From: Ga0077555 sp033764055 | GTDB lineage: Bacteria > Pseudomonadota > Alphaproteobacteria > Rhizobiales > Hyphomicrobiaceae | DNA length: 64,000 nt | NCBI GenBank assembly: GCA_033764055.1 | Contig: JANRJI010000119.1 | Span: forward strand, 62,001-126,000 | Direction: 5' to 3' | Shown: positions 44,303 to 53,166 of the stretch, piece by piece | Layout: each line of letters begins with the position of its first letter | Position numbering within the stretch: position 1 is the stretch's first letter | Notes under the pieces: model-generated | What the model was told of the DNA's origin: nothing | What the model saw: the letters and a program-made list of their open reading frames with translations, nothing else | Database searches by the model: none | Program-made: the position numbers and the translations under genes

Positions 44303-45082
44303 CTACTTTCTCGCCCGGTCCGGATAGCTGACAGCCATGCCGTCGCGGACGTCGTTCTGGATGCCATACTGCGGGAATGGGTAGCGGAAGCCGTTCTTGG
44401 CGAGGCTCTCCATGCCCTTGATCGCCTTCTCGAGTTGGTCCGGCGGGATCGCCATCAGCATCTCCTCGTCGAGGACGCCACCGTAGCGGCGCTCGGCGAA
44501 GCAGGGGATCGAGAGCGACGGCTCGCGTTTGGAGAGCGCACGCCCCCAGCTGTCGGCGCAGGCCGTCTCCCCGACGACGCCCCAGTCGAACTTCTTGTAG
44601 CCGACGTATTGCATGCCGTTGATGAAGTACATCATCGCGCCCGGCGTCGCGTAGAACAGCGCGATGTCCGGCGGGTTGAGCCGCCCGGCTGCGAGCGGCG
44701 ACACGGCCAGGGCCTCGTACTTTCCGTCCGGCACGCACGTCAGCGACGCCTGTCGCTTTCCCGCATCCTCGAGCGTGCCGTGCCAGACGCCGGCGGTGGA
44801 CTTGCCCGACGCCCATTCGGCGGTCTTCTGATTGCCGAGGCCGACCACGGCCCGGCATTGCGCGCCGACGAGGTTGTCCGCTGTCACGCCCACCGTCCAG
44901 CCGAGCCTCGCGGCCTGCGCCACGATCTGGTCGAGCGTATGGATGTGCTTTGGGCGGCGGATGCGCGGAATCTCCTGCATCTCAGCCGCGTTCTCGAACA
45001 GCTTCATGCCGAACGGCACGGTCTTGAGCTTGAGCAGCCGCTCGAGGTCGGCGGCGAGCTTCGGCAGGTCGAGCTGGGTCAT
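44303..45082 (-). CDS. DUF169 domain protein
   Basis: The product has 259 residues. The sequence fits DUF169: LLKLKTVPFGMKLF at the start, then GALMY-like AMMYFINGMQYVGYKKFDWG, and GETACADSWGRAL with a conserved Cys, then PCFAERRYGG with another. Cys residues near 81, 110, 178 and 195 might bind a cofactor or metal. The function of DUF169 is unknown, with links to methanogenesis-like or haem proteins in other taxa. It is divergent from the M20 peptidase by 156 bp. Confidence 0.8.
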   Translation of the reverse strand: MTQLDLPKLAADLERLLKLKTVPFGMKLFENAAEMQEIPRIRRPKHIHTLDQIVAQAARLGWTVGVTADNLVGAQCRAVVGLGNQKTAEWASGKSTAGVWHGTLEDAGKRQASLTCVPDGKYEALAVSPLAAGRLNPPDIALFYATPGAMMYFINGMQYVGYKKFDWGVVGETACADSWGRALSKREPSLSIPCFAERRYGGVLDEEMLMAIPPDQLEKAIKGMESLAKNGFRYPFPQYGIQNDVRDGMAVSYPDRARK

Positions 45083-45238
45083 GGCGGGGTTCCTTGTGTC
45101 GAAATGACCGATCGTCAGCTTGAGGCGCGGGGTGCCCTTTGTCGAGCGGTCCCGCGCGCCTTACAGTCGCGGGCGGATATCTGGGCCGCGGACGCGGTCG
45201 CGCCGAAACGCCCGCCGGACAAGGGAGATCGGGACACC

Positions 45239-46669
45239 ATGAGCGACACCACGGGCAGCCGCGGCGGTGCGGTCGGGCGCGCGGAGGCGTACGTCGATGA
45301 CGGCAGCTTCGAGGCTGATCTCGCGCGTCGAGTTGCGATCCGCACGGAGAGCCAGAGATTTCCAGATCTCCAGGCCATCGCCGAATGCCACCGCTATCTC
45401 GAAGCCGAGATGGGCCCGGCATTCACGGCGATGGGTTTCACGTGGCGCGTCTACGACAACCCGTCCAGTGGCCAGGGTCCGGTGCTGCTCGCGACGCGCA
45501 TCGAGGACCCGTCGCTGCCGACCGTGCTCGGCTACGGCCACGGCGATGTCGTGCGCGGCATGGACGAGCAGTGGACCAAAGGCAAAGGTCCGTGGATCAC
45601 CGCTCGTGACGGCGAACGCCTCTACGGCCGCGGCACGGCCGACAACAAGGGCCAGCACACCATCAACATGGCGGCGCTCGACAGCGTCATGAAGGAGCGG
45701 GGCGGCCGCCTCGGCTTCAACGCCAAATTCATGATTGAGACGGGCGAGGAGGCCGGCTCCAAGGGGTTGAAGGCACTGGTCCAGGCCAACAAGGCTGCCT
45801 TCGCCGCAGATGTCCTGATCGCGTCCGATGGTCCCCGCGTCCGTCAGGATCGTCCGACGCTCTCGCTCGGCTGCCGCGGCGCCATGAATTTCGATCTTGT
45901 CTGCGACTTGCGAGAGGGCGGCCACCACTCGGGCAACTGGGGTGGCCTGATCGCCAATCCCGGGTTCCTGCTGGCCCACGCGCTGGCCTCGATCGTCGGG
46001 CCGAAGGGCGAGCTCCTGGTCGAGGCGTTGAAGGCTCCGCCGGCCACGGCCGCTGTCAGGGAGGTCCTGGCCGATGTCGAGATCGACGGCGGCACCGAGG
46101 GGCCTGCGGTAGACGATTGGTGGGGGGAGCCCGGCATGCGGCCGGCAGAGCGCGTCTACGCCGCCAACACGTTCAACATCCTGGCCTTCACCACCGGAAC
46201 GCCAGGTCGCCCGGTCAACGCCATTCCGCCGAAGGCCGTCGCCAATTGCCAGCTCCGCTTCGTCGCCGGCACCGATACGTCGGCCATCATTCCCGCCCTG
46301 GAGCGTCACTTGGCCATGCACGGTCACGACCGCGTCAAGGTCACGCCGCCACCCGCCATCAACGACGGCACCTTCGGCGCATCGCGCATCGAGCCCGATC
46401 ATCCCTGGGCCATGTTCGTGCGTGGCTCCATCCAGCGCTCGTCCAATGCCAAGCCGGCCGTCATCCCGTCGACCGGCGGCTCAATCTGCAACGACATCTT
46501 CACCGACGATCTCGGGATGCCGACCATCTGGATCCCACACAGCTACGCGTCATGCTCGCAGCACTGGCCGGACGAGCACGTCCTGATGCCGGTGATGCGC
46601 AGCGCCGCCGGTCTGATGGCGGGCATCTACTGGGATATCGGCGACGGAAAGAGCGTGCCTCGACGATGA
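45239..46669 (+). CDS. M20 family metallopeptidase
   Basis: The product has 476 residues. The dinuclear zinc site of the M20 family is visible: GYGHGDVVRG for the first His-Asp motif, YGRGTADNKGQ with the bridging Asp, and FMIETGEEAGSKGL with the catalytic Glu pair. A dimerisation domain (about residues 225-345) includes the conserved GRPVNAIPPKAVANCQLRF. The late HSYASCSQHWPDEH carries the final metal His. Such enzymes hydrolyse dipeptides, acylamino acids or carbamoyl groups. Its neighbours (tct transporter, amidase) suggest uptake and cleavage of an amide-linked nutrient, an inference. Confidence 0.9.
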   Translation: MSDTTGSRGGAVGRAEAYVDDGSFEADLARRVAIRTESQRFPDLQAIAECHRYLEAEMGPAFTAMGFTWRVYDNPSSGQGPVLLATRIEDPSLPTVLGYGHGDVVRGMDEQWTKGKGPWITARDGERLYGRGTADNKGQHTINMAALDSVMKERGGRLGFNAKFMIETGEEAGSKGLKALVQANKAAFAADVLIASDGPRVRQDRPTLSLGCRGAMNFDLVCDLREGGHHSGNWGGLIANPGFLLAHALASIVGPKGELLVEALKAPPATAAVREVLADVEIDGGTEGPAVDDWWGEPGMRPAERVYAANTFNILAFTTGTPGRPVNAIPPKAVANCQLRFVAGTDTSAIIPALERHLAMHGHDRVKVTPPPAINDGTFGASRIEPDHPWAMFVRGSIQRSSNAKPAVIPSTGGSICNDIFTDDLGMPTIWIPHSYASCSQHWPDEHVLMPVMRSAAGLMAGIYWDIGDGKSVPRR

Positions 46670-46689
46670 GCTGCCGGCGTTCGGCGCGG

Positions 46690-47283
46690 TCAGGCTTTCG
46701 ATGCTTCGCTCAGGAGATATGTGCCCACGTAGGCTTCGCGCAGCAGAAGTGCGAGGCCCACCGTCTCGAGCCGAAGCTCGCTGTCGGGTCCGACATCCTC
46801 GGGGTCCATTGGCCAGTTGCCATCCGAATCCCGACGCAGGACCTCCGCCAGAACCCGTGTCGAATGCAGAACGATGATCTCTCGCACGCTGGGAATGGTG
46901 GAGTAGGTCCAGACATTGCTCCACGTGTCGTCGGGATTGCCCGGCGACAGGATCTCGATGAGCGCGACCGGCTCCGGCAGCAGGACATCCGTCGGTCCGA
47001 CGGGTGAGCAGGTGATGCCGAGATCGGGTATCCGCGTATTGAGGCTAGCCCGCAGCCGCACGGCGATGGCGGGCTCGGTGATCACCCGGCAAGGTCCTTT
47101 GCGGTCATCCAGATGACGACCGATCACCTTGGCCAAATTTGCCTGGATCATGCCATGCGTGGCGCTTGCCGGTGCCATGGCGCGCAGCTCGCCATCGACC
47201 AGCTCCCACTTGCCCGGACCATTCCAAGCCAGGAAGTCGGTGACCGTCATCCGAGGTGGAGGCTTACGATTGGGAGCATTCAT
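46690..47283 (-). CDS. Uma2 family putative endonuclease, Lys-less variant
   Basis: The product has 197 residues. The Uma2 fold is indicated by TVTDFLAWNGPGKWELVDGE, TRIPDLGIT with the PD acid, and ALIEILSPGNPDDTWSNVWT with the Glu. The following SNVWTYSTIPSVREIIV has Asn/Trp where most members, including the copy at 11537-12094, have the catalytic-type Lys. It may be inactive or use another residue. A start further in at 47250 is also possible. It is convergent with the M20 peptidase gene. Confidence 0.8.
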   Translation of the reverse strand: MNAPNRKPPPRMTVTDFLAWNGPGKWELVDGELRAMAPASATHGMIQANLAKVIGRHLDDRKGPCRVITEPAIAVRLRASLNTRIPDLGITCSPVGPTDVLLPEPVALIEILSPGNPDDTWSNVWTYSTIPSVREIIVLHSTRVLAEVLRRDSDGNWPMDPEDVGPDSELRLETVGLALLLREAYVGTYLLSEASKA

Positions 47284-47452
47284 GCCGGACCGCTCGTCTC
47301 GCACAGTATCGAGCAGCACAATACCACGGAGGCTCCGCGCCGTCTGCCTGACGCGCGCTGGAGGCTGACCTGCCCATTGCCTTACCGGGGTTGCCCACCT
47401 ACCGTTGCGCCAACGACATCTTCGCCATCTGCGCAGCCCAGGATCGTCTCCG

Positions 47453-48910
47453 ATGAGCAAAGCCGTTACCGAACCCTGCGATCTCTCGGCCGTCGAAGCC
47501 CGCCGCCTGATCGGCGCGAGAAAGCTGTCACCGGTCGAGCTGCTCGAAAGCTGCCTGAAGCGCACGGCCGCTACGAATGGTGCGATCAACGCTGTGGTCG
47601 CGTCCGACGAGGCGCTGGGCCGCCGCACGGCCACGGAGATGGAGGCCGATGTCATGTCCGGCCGCCCGCTCGGCATCCTCCACGGCCTGCCGGTCGGCGT
47701 GAAGGACCTCGAGCCGGTCAAGGGCCTGCGCACGACATGGGGCTCCCTGATTTTCAAAGACCACGTTCCCGAGGCCGACGGCACCAACGTCGCCAACGTG
47801 CGCGAGGCGGGCGCCAATATCTTCGCCAAGACCAACACGCCGGAGTTCGGTGCCGGCGCCAACACCCGCAATCGCGTTTATGGTGCGACAGGCAACCCGT
47901 TCGATACCGTGCTGACGGCCGCCGGCTCGTCGGGCGGGTCCGCGGCCGCGCTGGCCGTGGGCCAGATGCCGCTCGCCACCGGATCAGACTATGGGGGCTC
48001 GCTTCGCACGCCATCGTCCTACTGCGGCATCGTTGGCTTCAGGCCCTCCGTAGGTGTCGTTCCGTCACCCGATCGGGCCGCCGGTCTCGTGCCGTGGGGC
48101 GTGCTCGGCCCGATGGGCCGGACAGTGGCGGACGCGTACCTGCTGTTCCAGGCCCAGGTCGACGAGAACGCGAACGATCCCTACTCGACCGGCACGCTGG
48201 ATCTTCCCGAGCGGCTGCTCCCGTCCGACCTCGCCAGCCTCCGCATCGCCATCACGCCGGACTTCGGCCAAGCTCCCGTCGCCAAGAACATTCGTGCCGT
48301 GTTCGCCGATCGCATGAGGCGCCTCGCATCTTGGGCTGGCGTCGCGGAGGCGACGCATCCGGACTACTCCGGCCTTCACGACATCTTCGAGGTGCATCGC
48401 GGCATTGCCTTCGTCACCCAGCACCAGGACAAGCTCGCGAGGCATCGCGACCTCCTCGATCGCAACGTCATCGACAACACCGAGCGCGGGCTGCAGCTCA
48501 CGATGGCCGACGTCGGCCGCGGCATGGTCGAGCAGCACAAGCTGATGCAACGCGTGAACGCCTTCTTCGAGGACTGGGACGTTCTCATTGCCCCGACCGC
48601 CTCGGTGTCTCCGTTCCCGCATGCCCAGCTCTTCGTCGAGGAGATCGACGGCGAGCGGATGCCGACCTACATGCGCTGGCTCGCGCTCGCCTATGCCCCG
48701 ACCATGGCGCTGTGCTGCGCGTGCAATGTACCCACAGGCCGCGACGACAAGGGTCTTCCGTTCGGCATCCAGGTGATCGGTCCGCGTGGCTCGGACCTGC
48801 GTGTGCTCGAGGTTGCCGCCGCGCTCGAGGAGGCGTTCGCCTCCGATCCTGCGACGGCCCGTCCAGTGCCGGATCTCGCGAGGCTTGCCGGCAAGTCCAA
48901 GCCGGCCTAA
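47453..48910 (+). CDS. amidase (amidase signature family)
   Basis: The product has 485 residues. The Ser-cisSer-Lys triad is evident: Lys in LPVGVKDLE (about residue 84), the Ser in ATGSDYGGSLRTPSSYCGIVG, and the glycine/serine loop AAGSSGGSAAALA. Amidase signature enzymes hydrolyse amides to carboxylic acid and ammonia. The start at 47453 is the first Met next to the conserved helical N-terminus. It lies 9 bp upstream of the HD hydrolase and could be co-transcribed. The substrate is unknown. Confidence 0.92.
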   Translation: MSKAVTEPCDLSAVEARRLIGARKLSPVELLESCLKRTAATNGAINAVVASDEALGRRTATEMEADVMSGRPLGILHGLPVGVKDLEPVKGLRTTWGSLIFKDHVPEADGTNVANVREAGANIFAKTNTPEFGAGANTRNRVYGATGNPFDTVLTAAGSSGGSAAALAVGQMPLATGSDYGGSLRTPSSYCGIVGFRPSVGVVPSPDRAAGLVPWGVLGPMGRTVADAYLLFQAQVDENANDPYSTGTLDLPERLLPSDLASLRIAITPDFGQAPVAKNIRAVFADRMRRLASWAGVAEATHPDYSGLHDIFEVHRGIAFVTQHQDKLARHRDLLDRNVIDNTERGLQLTMADVGRGMVEQHKLMQRVNAFFEDWDVLIAPTASVSPFPHAQLFVEEIDGERMPTYMRWLALAYAPTMALCCACNVPTGRDDKGLPFGIQVIGPRGSDLRVLEVAAALEEAFASDPATARPVPDLARLAGKSKPA

Positions 48911-48919
48911 GTCGCGCCT

Positions 48920-49471
48920 ATGAAGCTCGAGACAACAGGCATCGGCCTCGTCATTCAGGCAGCGCACTTCGCTGCCGACAAACACCGCGATCAGCGTCGC
49001 AAGGGGATCCGCAACACGCCCTATATCAACCACCCGCTCGAGGTTGCCGAACGGCTGCACCGCATTGGCGGCATCGAGGACGCGACGGTCCTCGCTGCCG
49101 CGATCCTGCACGACACGATCGAGGACACGCAAACGACCCGAGCCGAGCTCGCCGGGCTTTTCGGCAACGAGATCGCGGCGATCGTCGCCGAGCTTTCCGA
49201 CGACAAGACGCTGACGTGGCAGCAACGCAAGCGCCTCGAAATCGATCACGCACCCCACCTCTCGGCGACCGGCAAGATGATCAAGCTCTCGGACAAGACG
49301 TCGAACGTCTCCGATACGGTGACGAATCCGCCCGGTGAATGGACGCTGTCCCGCCGTCGCGACTACCTCGAGTTCGCGCGCCTCGTGGCCGACGGTTGCC
49401 GGGGCGTCAATGCCCCGCTCGAGGCCGAGTTCGACCGGGTCATGGCCGACGCTCGCGGGCGGATCGGCTAG
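48920..49471 (+). CDS. HD domain phosphohydrolase, Mesh1/SpoT-like
   Basis: The product has 183 residues, typical of a stand-alone (small) ppGpp hydrolase. The HD signature is YINHPLEVAERL with the first His, AAILHDTIEDT with HD and the catalytic ED, and KMIKLSDKTSNV with the last Asp, matching Mesh1/SpoT hydrolase motifs. No synthetase domain is attached. It may clear (p)ppGpp or act on NADPH or a related nucleotide; specificity cannot be decided from sequence alone. Confidence 0.85.
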   Translation: MKLETTGIGLVIQAAHFAADKHRDQRRKGIRNTPYINHPLEVAERLHRIGGIEDATVLAAAILHDTIEDTQTTRAELAGLFGNEIAAIVAELSDDKTLTWQQRKRLEIDHAPHLSATGKMIKLSDKTSNVSDTVTNPPGEWTLSRRRDYLEFARLVADGCRGVNAPLEAEFDRVMADARGRIG

Positions 49472-49626
49472 CCCTTTCACGGCCCTGGCGCATACGAGCC
49501 GGCCCTATCCCGCACATCCGTTAGGCGCTGCTTAACCTTGGCTGGCGCACAATGCGGCCATGTCGGGCGCGCGGGAGTTCACTAGCGCCCTGGTTCCGTA
49601 GCGTGCCAGTGAAAGGCGTTGCTCGT

Positions 49627-50067
49627 ATGCAGTCCCATCGTCCGTTGCGTCGTCGCTTCGGCGCGCCGGTGCCGTTGATCCGCCGTGCGCCCGTCACTCT
49701 CGGCGCCCTGTCGCTCGCCCTGCTCGCTGCTGGCTGCGCCTCGAGCCAGCCGCCGTCATACAGGGTTGCTGGCCCGCCCCTCCGTCCCGATGCCGCCACC
49801 GTGAAGGTCGAGGTCGAGGACGACGGGCTACCGTCGCAGCTTGCGCCGCGCCATCCCCGCCAGACCCCGGACGATCCGTCGGAGCCGTGGAGTCCCAACT
49901 ACGGATCCAGCGGTGCTGCAGCGCGGCCGGCGATCGCTTCTGCGCCAGCCATCACGCGGATCGCCGTTGGGCGCCAGCCGGTGCCGGCTGTCATGCCGTC
50001 CCGCGCCATCGATGCCGACGACATCATTCGGCACGCCATTGCCGAGCACGAGCGCAGCCGCAATTGA
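49627..50067 (+). CDS. small lipoprotein of unknown function
   Basis: The product has 146 residues. A basic start (RPLRRRF) precedes a hydrophobic core and a lipobox LLAAGC with the acylated Cys at about residue 38. The mature part is Pro/Ser/Ala-rich and probably disordered, with a short helical C-terminus (DADDIIRHAIAEHERS). No family is recognised. It is presumably anchored in the inner or outer membrane. It is convergent with the selenoprotein gene. Confidence 0.6.
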   Translation: MQSHRPLRRRFGAPVPLIRRAPVTLGALSLALLAAGCASSQPPSYRVAGPPLRPDAATVKVEVEDDGLPSQLAPRHPRQTPDDPSEPWSPNYGSSGAAARPAIASAPAITRIAVGRQPVPAVMPSRAIDADDIIRHAIAEHERSRN

Positions 50068-50184
50068 CACGCTTTCTTATGCACGCATGCGGCTCAGCCG
50101 TGTCGATTGCCGCGACGCCGTCGCGCCATGTGTCGGACCAGCCCCCGCAATTCGGCGGCTGGTCCTGCTCCATGCGATCGAGCC

Positions 50185-50718
50185 TCACGCCCCGGCGGAG
50201 GTCATGGCCGCAATGATCTCGTCGCAATGTTTATCGGCGAGTGCCTGCAACTCGGCATCCGTCCGATCCTGGATGGGATGCGGCACCCACACCATCGTCG
50301 GCGAGTAGCCGAGAGCCTTCGCTTGGACGTCGGCGGCCTGTGTGAAAGCCGTTGTCGCGACAATGAGGGCAGGGACGCCGGCGAGGTCGAGATTTGATCC
50401 GTCGTGCAGACTGCACGTTGTGCAAGAGCCTCAATCAGCGAGGCCGATGATCGCTGCCTTCACCTCCGAGAGCATTTTCTGTTTCGTCTCGGGTGCCACG
50501 AGCCGGCTCGGTGTCGGCTTCGCGTACCGCTTGACCGTAATGCCGCGCGAGCCGAGCTGCTCAGCGAGGCGATTGAGGAACACGTCACCCCGCGACTTGC
50601 CGATATCGAGCATGCCGACCGTGATGCCGTCGAGGGATTTGGGCCGGCCCGCTTGCTTGCGGGTTGGCGCCTCGTGCTCGCCCGTCGGGTCGAGCACGAT
50701 CTTGGGGTCCATCGCCAC
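50185..50718 (-). CDS. UGSC-family selenoprotein, read through an in-frame UGA
   Basis: From GTG 50718 (GGGAGG 8 bases upstream) the frame codes 95 residues to AIIGLAD, then a TGA at 50431-50433. The same frame continues for 81 codons: GSCTTCSLHDGSNLDL, VPALIVATTAFTQAADVQA, YSPTMVWVPHPIQDRT, to a TGA at 50185. The U-G-S-C plus TTCS-HD pattern is the signature of the UGSC family, first seen in marine metagenome selenoproteomes, where U is selenocysteine or Cys. The full product is 177 residues. The fold resembles a redox protein with a CxxC-like U-x-x-C pair; its reaction is unknown. A SECIS-like hairpin follows the UGA. selA/selB/selC/selD are not in the window. Confidence 0.85.
50403..50417 (-). 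promoter_or_regulatory. candidate bacterial SECIS element
   Basis: On the coding (minus) strand, CGTGCA-GTC-TGCACG forms a 6-bp perfect stem with a three-base loop starting with G. It starts 13 bases after the in-frame UGA, putting the loop G about 19 bases from it, in the range accepted for bacterial SECIS elements recognised by SelB. It is inside the coding sequence, as usual in bacteria. Confidence 0.65.
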
Positions 50719-51213
50719 GCGTGGTGCCTCCCTATGTTGCCAGAGTGCCGCCGGTCGTTCTCGAGGGCAGCACGCGCGAGGATGTTAAGGCGAAACCGGC
50801 CTGCAGGCCAGACGCCACGTGATCCGCCAAACGAGCCGCCTCACCACCAGTTTAGGCGCGACGGTGCCGGAGCACCGTGATGTGACACGGGGATCGAGCC
50901 GCCCGTCGATTCCGCGGCGGCGGCCTGCAACTCGCCGGCGTGTGCCGCGTTATCCCGGTCGGACATTGGCGCGCGCGGCGTGCAGGAGATCGATCTAATG
51001 ATGTGCCACCTTCGCCCGTCGGGCAAAGACATTGGTTGCGGGGAGTTTTCGCGAGTGAACGCAAATTTGCTTTGGATAAATGGCAAGCAAAAACTTGAAT
51101 CTGCTTGACATGGCGCATTCAGGCATCATCAATACTAATGTCGTTATATTCGCATGGTCCGGGTGCCGCACATGTCCGTAGGGCGACCGAGTAGACCGAC
51201 GAAGGCAGCTGCC
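50719..51213. other. intergenic region without a clear gene
   Basis: This 495 bp lies between the leftward selenoprotein gene and a rightward small ORF. It becomes AT-richer after 51000. A TTGACA at 51105-51110 could be a -35 element for the rightward ORF. The palindrome GCAAATTTGC lies at 51061-51070. No RNA gene was identified. Confidence 0.35.
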
Positions 51214-51444
51214 ATGAGCATCGATAGTCTGAATAAAGCAGCGACGGCAGCAGGGTTCGCGATGGCGACGCCGGACGATGATATGCTCGATGCGGCATCC
51301 TCGGCGAAAGTCGCCGAGCCGGAGCACCGGTCGGTTGCACTGGTCCCGGTGGCGCGGCCGGTTCCGGGCGACCAGGCGATGTCAACCCTCACCGGATGGG
51401 TCAAGTCCTACCTGCCTGCATTTGGCTGGCGCGCGCCGGCATAA
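51214..51444 (+). CDS. small hypothetical protein
   Basis: The 76-codon frame starts MSIDSLNKAATAAGFAMATP after a GAAGG box and ends LPAFGWRAPA. It has no leader, membrane segment or recognised motif. A slightly longer frame begins upstream at 51154. A TTGACA-like -35 element lies about 100 bases upstream. It could be a small soluble protein or a chance frame. Confidence 0.35.
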   Translation: MSIDSLNKAATAAGFAMATPDDDMLDAASSAKVAEPEHRSVALVPVARPVPGDQAMSTLTGWVKSYLPAFGWRAPA

Positions 51445-51514
51445 GCCCGCCTGTTCGGCTTCGAGTGCCAAGCCCCGGGCGACCGTTCCGTCCTTCAGCC
51501 GATGCGAGTTGGCC

Positions 51515-52462
51515 TCAAACGTGAGATGGCGGCGCGGCAACGGCCTGCCGCAGTTCGGCGAGCCATCCGAGCACGGTCTCATAGTTGTGCGCGATCCATA
51601 AGTGCCCCTGTTGCGGCAACTCCACCAGCGTGCAGGCGGGGAGCCGATGCGCCAGCCGGCGGGCCGCGGACCTCGGGACATTGCGATCGGCCGTACCCAG
51701 CCAAACTCGCGACGGCATTGTCGCCAGCTGCAGCTCCAGCCCCCACGGCGCCCCGAACAGCACCATGTCCGTGACAGGCCCTGCAGTCCCTGGCCGCAGG
51801 CCCTCGACGAATGTCCGGCCGAGCAATCTCGCCGTATCGCCCACTCGGAGCGCTTGCCGGTCGACCGGTGCCACGCGCACCATGGCCATCCGCATGCCCA
51901 CACCGGGTGACACCTTGAGCATCCCCCGGAACGCACCGAATATCGCTGCGACGGCAGCCGGGTGGTTGGGCAATGCTCCGAAGCACAGCCGATGGAAGGC
52001 GGAAATCTCGTCGTCGTCTTCACCGTAGATCGGTCCAACGGGCGCCACGAGAGCCAGTGCGGTCACGCGGGACGGGGCCGACGTCGCAATGGCAGTCGCG
52101 TACGGTCCACCACCCGAGACACCCATAACGGCGAAGCGATCCACCCCAAGACGATCGGCAAGCTCACAGATGTCTGGCGGATAGGCCCGGAGCGAGGGCG
52201 TTCGATGCGAATCCGTGGCGCCGTAGCCCCAACGATCCGGCGCGATGATGCGAATCCCGAGCCGCTCGGCCGTGTAGCTGGCCGAGAGGTACTTCAGGCG
52301 CGAGCCGGGGGTTCCGTGCAACGCAATGACAGGAAAGCCTGCCGGGTGGCCGAGCTCCCGATATGCCACGCGCCGACCGTCGGCGAGTGTCACGCTCCTG
52401 TCGACCAGCTCCGGCGCTGGTCGCCCTGGCGGGATGCGGTCAGGGATCGATGCCCTCGCCAC
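51515..52462 (-). CDS. alpha/beta hydrolase
   Basis: The product has 315 residues. The oxyanion loop HGTPGSR is at about residues 50-56, the nucleophile elbow GVSGGGP at about 113-119, the acid in GTADRNVP, and the His in QQGHLWIAH. The cap region (about 140-225) is helical and variable. The family covers esterases, epoxide hydrolases and dehalogenases; no specificity residue set was recognised. It is preceded on the same strand by a small membrane ORF and the cytochrome c' gene, but a terminator lies between. Confidence 0.85.
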   Translation of the reverse strand: MARASIPDRIPPGRPAPELVDRSVTLADGRRVAYRELGHPAGFPVIALHGTPGSRLKYLSASYTAERLGIRIIAPDRWGYGATDSHRTPSLRAYPPDICELADRLGVDRFAVMGVSGGGPYATAIATSAPSRVTALALVAPVGPIYGEDDDEISAFHRLCFGALPNHPAAVAAIFGAFRGMLKVSPGVGMRMAMVRVAPVDRQALRVGDTARLLGRTFVEGLRPGTAGPVTDMVLFGAPWGLELQLATMPSRVWLGTADRNVPRSAARRLAHRLPACTLVELPQQGHLWIAHNYETVLGWLAELRQAVAAPPSHV

Positions 52463-52472
52463 TATGCAGCCT

Positions 52473-52586
52473 CTACGTCAATGCCCAAGTCACGAGCAGC
52501 AGCGTCAGCACGACGAGGACGCCGTTTCGGTAGCGGCGGCAGGGCTCGCAGGCCAGCGCCTCGCGCAGTCGCTTGCCGAAATTCAT
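52473..52586 (-). CDS. possible 37-residue single-span membrane protein
   Basis: The frame reads MNFGKRLREALACEPCRRYR, then a hydrophobic span (GVLVVLTLLLVTWALT) to the end. A basic N-terminus with a C-E-P-C motif and one C-terminal membrane helix is a common plan for small bacterial membrane proteins. It lies 10 bp upstream of the alpha/beta hydrolase and downstream of a terminator. The ribosome binding site is weak, so it may be a chance frame. Confidence 0.35.
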   Translation of the reverse strand: MNFGKRLREALACEPCRRYRNGVLVVLTLLLVTWALT

Positions 52587-52648
52587 GCCGTTCGAAGTCC
52601 GACCGAGTCTGCTCAGGGATGTCGATGATGCATCCCGAAAATGGAAAC

Positions 52649-52670
52649 GGGAGGGCGAGGACGCCCTCCC
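52649..52670 (-). terminator. hairpin terminator of the first cytochrome c' gene
   Basis: A perfect 9-bp stem (GGGAGGGCG / CGCCCTCCC on the + strand, four-base loop) begins 41 bases after the stop of the minus-strand gene and is followed on that strand by GTTTCCATTTTC. It is also flanked by an A run, so read on the + strand it would lack a T tail. Confidence 0.6.
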
Positions 52671-52710
52671 ACAAAAAATCTGCTGGCCGAACGAGCCGAT
52701 CCGCCGCGCG

Positions 52711-53166
52711 TCAGTTCTTCTTGACGCGATAGGCGTCGTGGCAACCCTTGCAGTTCTTCGTGACCTCGCCGAACGCAGCCTTGAACGCGTCGGCGCCCTT
52801 GCCGGCCTCCGCCGCGGCCTTGGCGGCATCGGCCGCCATCTTCTTGCCCTTGTCGTCAAAGTCCTTGAACGTTTCCCAGATCTTCGGCGCGGCGGTGGTC
52901 TCGCCGCCCTTCTCCGATCCTTTCGGGAACTGCTTGGCGAAGTCGCCCCAGCCGTTCGCGATCGTCTCCATATGCTTCTTGGCCGCGGCTGCGTCGTACG
53001 GGATCTCGCCCTTGACCATCTGGCCGGAGGCCTTGGTTGCCCCCCCCACGGCCTTCATCAGCTCTTTGCGTTTGGCGATGGCGTCCTGAGCGACGGCGAC
53101 GCCGGACGCAATAACGGCAACGCCGGCCAGGATCGACAGGCCAGCCAAGAATTTCGACTTAGACAT
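52711..53166 (-). CDS. cytochrome c' (class II c-type cytochrome), copy 1
   Basis: The product has 151 residues with a signal peptide (cleavage near AVAQD at 26-27). The haem-binding CKGCH is near the C-terminus (Cys139 to His143), as in four-helix-bundle class II cytochromes. KRKELMKAVGGATK is the start of helix A, and APKIWETFKDF is the conserved third-helix region. The protein is periplasmic and may bind NO or CO or carry electrons. A terminator follows it. Confidence 0.93.
   Translation of the reverse strand: MSKSKFLAGLSILAGVAVIASGVAVAQDAIAKRKELMKAVGGATKASGQMVKGEIPYDAAAAKKHMETIANGWGDFAKQFPKGSEKGGETTAAPKIWETFKDFDDKGKKMAADAAKAAAEAGKGADAFKAAFGEVTKNCKGCHDAYRVKKN

Noticed and set aside
45431..45446. 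TTTCACGTGG inside the M20 gene as a further parS site.
   Set aside because: Only the left half matches; the right half (GCGCG) does not, and it is in coding sequence.
41731..46669. Very long overlapping open frames (843 and 933 codons) running through tctA/tctC and DUF169/M20.
   Set aside because: Only their 3' parts are coding (tctC and the M20 gene). The upstream parts are out-of-frame shadows of GC-rich genes with Arg/Pro-rich nonsense composition.
50431..50718. The 95-codon frame taken as a complete small protein.
   Set aside because: It ends at a UGA followed in frame by a conserved UGSC tail, so the stub is part of a longer selenoprotein gene.
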